DNA of 64,000 bases from Paenibacillus pectinilyticus (GTDB taxonomy: Bacteria > Bacillota > Bacilli > Paenibacillales > NBRC-103111), in NCBI RefSeq assembly GCF_001700435.1, contig NZ_LYPC01000019.1:1-64000 (forward strand). Reading direction: 5' to 3'. The notes under the pieces are model-generated. The model was given only the letters and a program-made list of their open reading frames with translations, was not told the DNA's origin and made no database searches. This document shows positions 61,269 through 64,000 of this stretch, piece after piece (position 1 is the stretch's first letter; each line of letters opens with the position of its first letter). The position numbers were made by a program, and so were the translations under genes.

Positions 61269-61462
61269 AAGTACCTCCTATTTCTTCTATTCATGGGCTT
61301 CACCAGCCTGGAATTCACGTTGATTGACTCTTTTATCATAAAGCAACACCAACTCCCACTCATCAGGCGCAAGCTTTAACCTTTCCTCGGTCTACAGATG
61401 TAAATTGGCAAGCTATGGTATACTGTCCACATATCTTACTTTTTGAAGGAGTTTGCGTACCG

Positions 61463-62206
61463 GTGGACGTGCTATTCAAGGAACTAACCGCTCATCACGA
61501 CATTACCATTTACGATACAGACACCTTCGCAGGTGAAAAAGGACGCTTTCGCATCCTAGAATTCTCCAACCACGCCATGCAGGGCGCCATGGATCTACGA
61601 CAACCGGATCGCGTGCTTTTCGAGTATCCGCGGGCGATGATTCATCTCATGCAGGCAAATAACCACAGCTTTCAGCGGGTTTTCCTGATCGGGCATGGGA
61701 TCGGCTCCATTGCCTCTCATCTGAAAGAGAAGCGCTTCACCGTCGCAGAGCTGGACGAGCATGTCGTCGCGCTGAGCAGACGCTACTTTGGCTATAGCCA
61801 AGACAATGTACGTATAGGCGACGGTAGACAGCTCCTCCGTGAAGAGTCAGCAAGCACCTACGACTACATTCTTGTCGATGCTTTTACCGAGAAGGGCACG
61901 CCCCTGTCGTTAACGTCATTAAGCTTTTTCCAAATGGCTGCGCAAAAACTCGACGCCGAAGGCGCTATCCTCCTTAATCTGATGGGTAAGGGGGAGCAGG
62001 ACCCGCTCCTTGCCGCGATTCATACCACACTTCACGAGGTATTCCCGTATGTCAAAGCTTATAAACTTCCGTCCGAGGGACGTCGCGATCCCCAGAATAT
62101 CATTCTGATGGGTCAAAATAAGCCGATCACCGCCAATCTACGACAGATGGCAGGCTTCGTCGAAATGATGCCAGGCTATGGGCATATCCTGATGGATAAC
62201 GAATAA
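61463..62206 (+). CDS. Spermidine synthase-like protein
   Basis: This 247-residue protein has the Rossmann-like core of spermidine synthases and related methyltransferases: FLIGHGIGSIASHL (cofactor loop), VAELDEHVVALSRRYF (acidic ribose contact) and YDYILVDAFTEKGTP. The polyamine-synthase gatekeeper region is not obvious and the protein is short, so true spermidine synthesis is doubtful. The frame opens at 61415, but GAAGGAG points to the GTG at 61463; another GTG follows two codons later. It lies 94 bp before the ABC-F gene. Confidence 0.72.
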   Translation: MDVLFKELTAHHDITIYDTDTFAGEKGRFRILEFSNHAMQGAMDLRQPDRVLFEYPRAMIHLMQANNHSFQRVFLIGHGIGSIASHLKEKRFTVAELDEHVVALSRRYFGYSQDNVRIGDGRQLLREESASTYDYILVDAFTEKGTPLSLTSLSFFQMAAQKLDAEGAILLNLMGKGEQDPLLAAIHTTLHEVFPYVKAYKLPSEGRRDPQNIILMGQNKPITANLRQMAGFVEMMPGYGHILMDNE

Positions 62207-62300
62207 AAACCCCATTTTTCCACATCTGGGGAGTTGTTTGCACCCACTCGTTTATAATAAAATGTAAGAAGAAAAAAGTTCAATAGAAAAGGTGTCATTC

Positions 62301-63857
62301 ATGAGCATATTAAATGTAGAACGACTTAGTCACGGCTTTGGGGATCGCGCGATCTTCAACGATGTCTCTTTCCGCCTGTTGAAGGGCGAGCACATCGGAC
62401 TTATTGGCGCAAATGGTGAAGGGAAATCCACCTTCATGAATATCATTACCGGCAAGCTGCAACCGGACGATGGGAAAGTGGAATGGTCCAAGCGCATGCG
62501 CGTTGGGTACCTCGATCAACATGCTGTGCTGACCAAAGGCATGACGATGCGCGACGTACTGAAGGGTGCTTTTCAATATCTATTCGATATGGAACAAGAA
62601 ATGAACGATATGTACGGCCGCATGGGCGACGTTAGCCCAGAAGAGTTGGAGCGTTTGCTCGAAGATGTAGGAACGATTCAAGATACGCTAACGAATCAGG
62701 ATTTCTACATGATCGATGCCAAAATCGAAGAAACGGCCCGCGGTCTGGGTCTGACAGATATCGGCTTAGATAAGGACGTAAACGATTTGAGCGGCGGGCA
62801 GCGGACGAAAGTTCTGCTTGCGAAGCTTCTGCTCGAGAAACCAGATATTCTGCTCCTCGATGAGCCTACGAACTATTTGGATGAGCAGCATATCGAATGG
62901 TTGAAGCGCTACCTGAATGAATATGAGAATGCCTTCATCCTCATCTCACATGATATTCCCTTCCTGAACAGCGTAATTAACTTGATTTACCACATGGAAA
63001 ATCAAGCTTTAAACCGCTACGTCGGTGACTATGACCATTTCTTAGAAGTTCATGAAATGAGAAAGTCGCAGCTTGAGTCCGCGTACAAACGCCAACAGCA
63101 GGAAATTTCTGAACTGAAAGATTTCGTTCAGCGTAACAAAGCCAGCGTCGCGACACGTAACATGGCGATGTCCAGACAGAAGAAGCTCGACAAGATGGAT
63201 GTCATCGAACTGGCCAAAGAAAAACCGAAGCCGCAGTTCAACTTCAAAGAAGGGCGTACGGCAGGCAAGCTCATTTTTGAAGCGACAGATCTGGTTATCG
63301 GGTACGACACACCATTGTCCCGTCCACTTAACCTGCGTATGGAGCGTGGGCAGAAAATTGCGCTCGTCGGTGCCAACGGTATCGGTAAGACGACGTTACT
63401 TCGCAGCATTTTAGGCGAAATCCCGGCTCTATCCGGATCTGTGCATAAAGGTGAAAACCAACAAATCGGCTATTTCCAACAGGAAATTAAGGAATCCAAT
63501 AACAATACGTGTATCGATGAGGTTTGGAACGAATTCCCTTCGCTCAACCAATTCGAGGTTCGCGCGGCGCTTGCCCGCTGTGGACTCACGACGAAACATA
63601 TCGAGAGCAAAATCGTTGTACTCAGCGGTGGCGAGAAAGCGAAGGTTCGCTTGTGCAAGCTAATCAACCGCGAAACGAACCTGCTTGTGCTCGATGAGCC
63701 GACGAACCATTTGGACGTCGATGCCAAAGAAGAGCTGAAGCGTGCGCTTCGCGCTTACAAAGGCAGCATCATCCTGATCTCTCACGAACCTGATTTCTAT
63801 CGCGATGTCGTGACAGAAACGTGGAACTGTGAATCCTGGACGACGAAAGTATTCTAA
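62301..63857 (+). CDS. ABC-F family ATPase (YkpA/YbiT-like)
   Basis: This 518-residue soluble protein has two ABC cassettes without membrane spans, the mark of ABC-F translation factors that act on the ribosome. Walker A motifs are GANGEGKST and GANGIGKTT; signatures are LSGGQRTKVLL and LSGGEKAKVRL; Walker B regions are LLLDEPTNYLD and LVLDEPTNHLD. The linker between them is charged, and the arm insertion is present. GTG at 62292 is a possible start, but AAAAGGTG favours the ATG at 62301. A resistance-type C-terminal extension is absent, which favours a housekeeping role. Confidence 0.9.
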   Translation: MSILNVERLSHGFGDRAIFNDVSFRLLKGEHIGLIGANGEGKSTFMNIITGKLQPDDGKVEWSKRMRVGYLDQHAVLTKGMTMRDVLKGAFQYLFDMEQEMNDMYGRMGDVSPEELERLLEDVGTIQDTLTNQDFYMIDAKIEETARGLGLTDIGLDKDVNDLSGGQRTKVLLAKLLLEKPDILLLDEPTNYLDEQHIEWLKRYLNEYENAFILISHDIPFLNSVINLIYHMENQALNRYVGDYDHFLEVHEMRKSQLESAYKRQQQEISELKDFVQRNKASVATRNMAMSRQKKLDKMDVIELAKEKPKPQFNFKEGRTAGKLIFEATDLVIGYDTPLSRPLNLRMERGQKIALVGANGIGKTTLLRSILGEIPALSGSVHKGENQQIGYFQQEIKESNNNTCIDEVWNEFPSLNQFEVRAALARCGLTTKHIESKIVVLSGGEKAKVRLCKLINRETNLLVLDEPTNHLDVDAKEELKRALRAYKGSIILISHEPDFYRDVVTETWNCESWTTKVF

Positions 63858-63869
63858 ATGTTAGTAAAG

Positions 63870-63900
63870 GGAGCTCACTTACTCGCCTCGGCGGTAGGCG
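63870..63900 (+). terminator. Weak terminator-like hairpin after ABC-F
   Basis: GAGC...CGCC / GGCG...GCTC arms surround 63872-63904, followed by TCGTTCTATTT. The stem is interrupted, so the call is tentative. Confidence 0.3.
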
Positions 63901-63978
63901 GGCTCTCGTTCTATTTCCGAGTAACAGAAGGAAAAGGTTGACCAACTCTAACGTTGCATGTTAGAATAACATTTACTC

Positions 63979-64000
63979 AGGTCCGTAGCTCAATGGCAGA
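63979..64000 (+). tRNA. 5' end of a tRNA gene cut by the window edge
   Basis: AGGTCCG would be the acceptor strand. TA and GCTCAATGGCAGA then match positions 8-9 and the D-arm of a tRNA. The anticodon lies outside the window, so the amino acid cannot be named. Confidence 0.7.

Overview
The window looks like chromosome of a Paenibacillus-type endospore former (Bacillota, Paenibacillaceae). It carries a tricistronic gerA-type spore germination operon, two secreted proteins with S-layer homology (SLH) domains, many AraC-type regulators, LplA/B/C-type sugar ABC transporters, AAGGAGG-type ribosome binding sites and frequent GTG/TTG starts. The left edge is the promoter and leader of an rRNA operon transcribed out of the window, and the right edge cuts into a tRNA gene. 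Most protein genes lie on the minus strand. No CRISPR array, phage or intact insertion sequence was seen.

Layout. 1-424: tandem rRNA promoters and leader. 425-5169: MFS exporter and short UvrA-like ATPase, divergent from a MarR regulator (probable drug or self-resistance cassette). 5577-14437: a guanidine assimilation locus. Carboxyguanidine deiminase subunits (UAAP1/UAAP2), a biotin carboxylase of the urea/guanidine type and allophanate hydrolase run left; an APC permease runs right. Each side starts with its own guanidine-I (ykkC) riboswitch and terminator, and a GlnR/TnrA-like box lies between them. 15183-19975: Gfo/Idh/MocA oxidoreductase and the ger operon. 20071-22972: ArsR/SRPBCC/DUF3052 operon and dioxygenase/DoxX pair, both with clear sigma-A promoters and palindromic operators. 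23247-24930: AraC-GyrI regulator and metallophosphatase.

25088-39739 is a pectin/rhamnogalacturonan locus: SLH-anchored PL9-type lyase (1723 aa), GH105 unsaturated rhamnogalacturonyl hydrolase, LplC/LplB permeases, two paralogous LplA-type binding proteins and a membrane-spanning AraC regulator. A candidate structured RNA sits between the two binding-protein genes, and matching 19-bp-spaced direct repeats lie upstream of both. 40273-41767 has no gene but holds a tandem duplication of about 450 bp with an 18-bp palindrome in each copy. 41768-44762: sugar isomerase and oxidoreductase divergent from an AraC regulator. 44910-51404: NAGPA-like protein, GT2-GtrA fusion, stand-alone trpB and an SLH-linked S9 peptidase. 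52686-59523: ABC importer, BadF-type sugar kinase and GH4 phosphoglycosidase, controlled by a divergent GntR/UTRA repressor with repeated TTGTTATAACAA operators. 59751-63857: second DHA2 exporter, spermidine-synthase-like protein and ABC-F ATPase.

The strongest integrated story is the guanidine locus: riboswitch sensing, nitrogen control, uptake, carboxylation, deimination and allophanate hydrolysis fit together as one pathway. The strongest unexplained items are the structured RNA at 35548-35714, the duplicated palindromic element at 40711-41640 and the dispersed intergenic repeat families. All functional calls come from reading the sequence; no database search was run.
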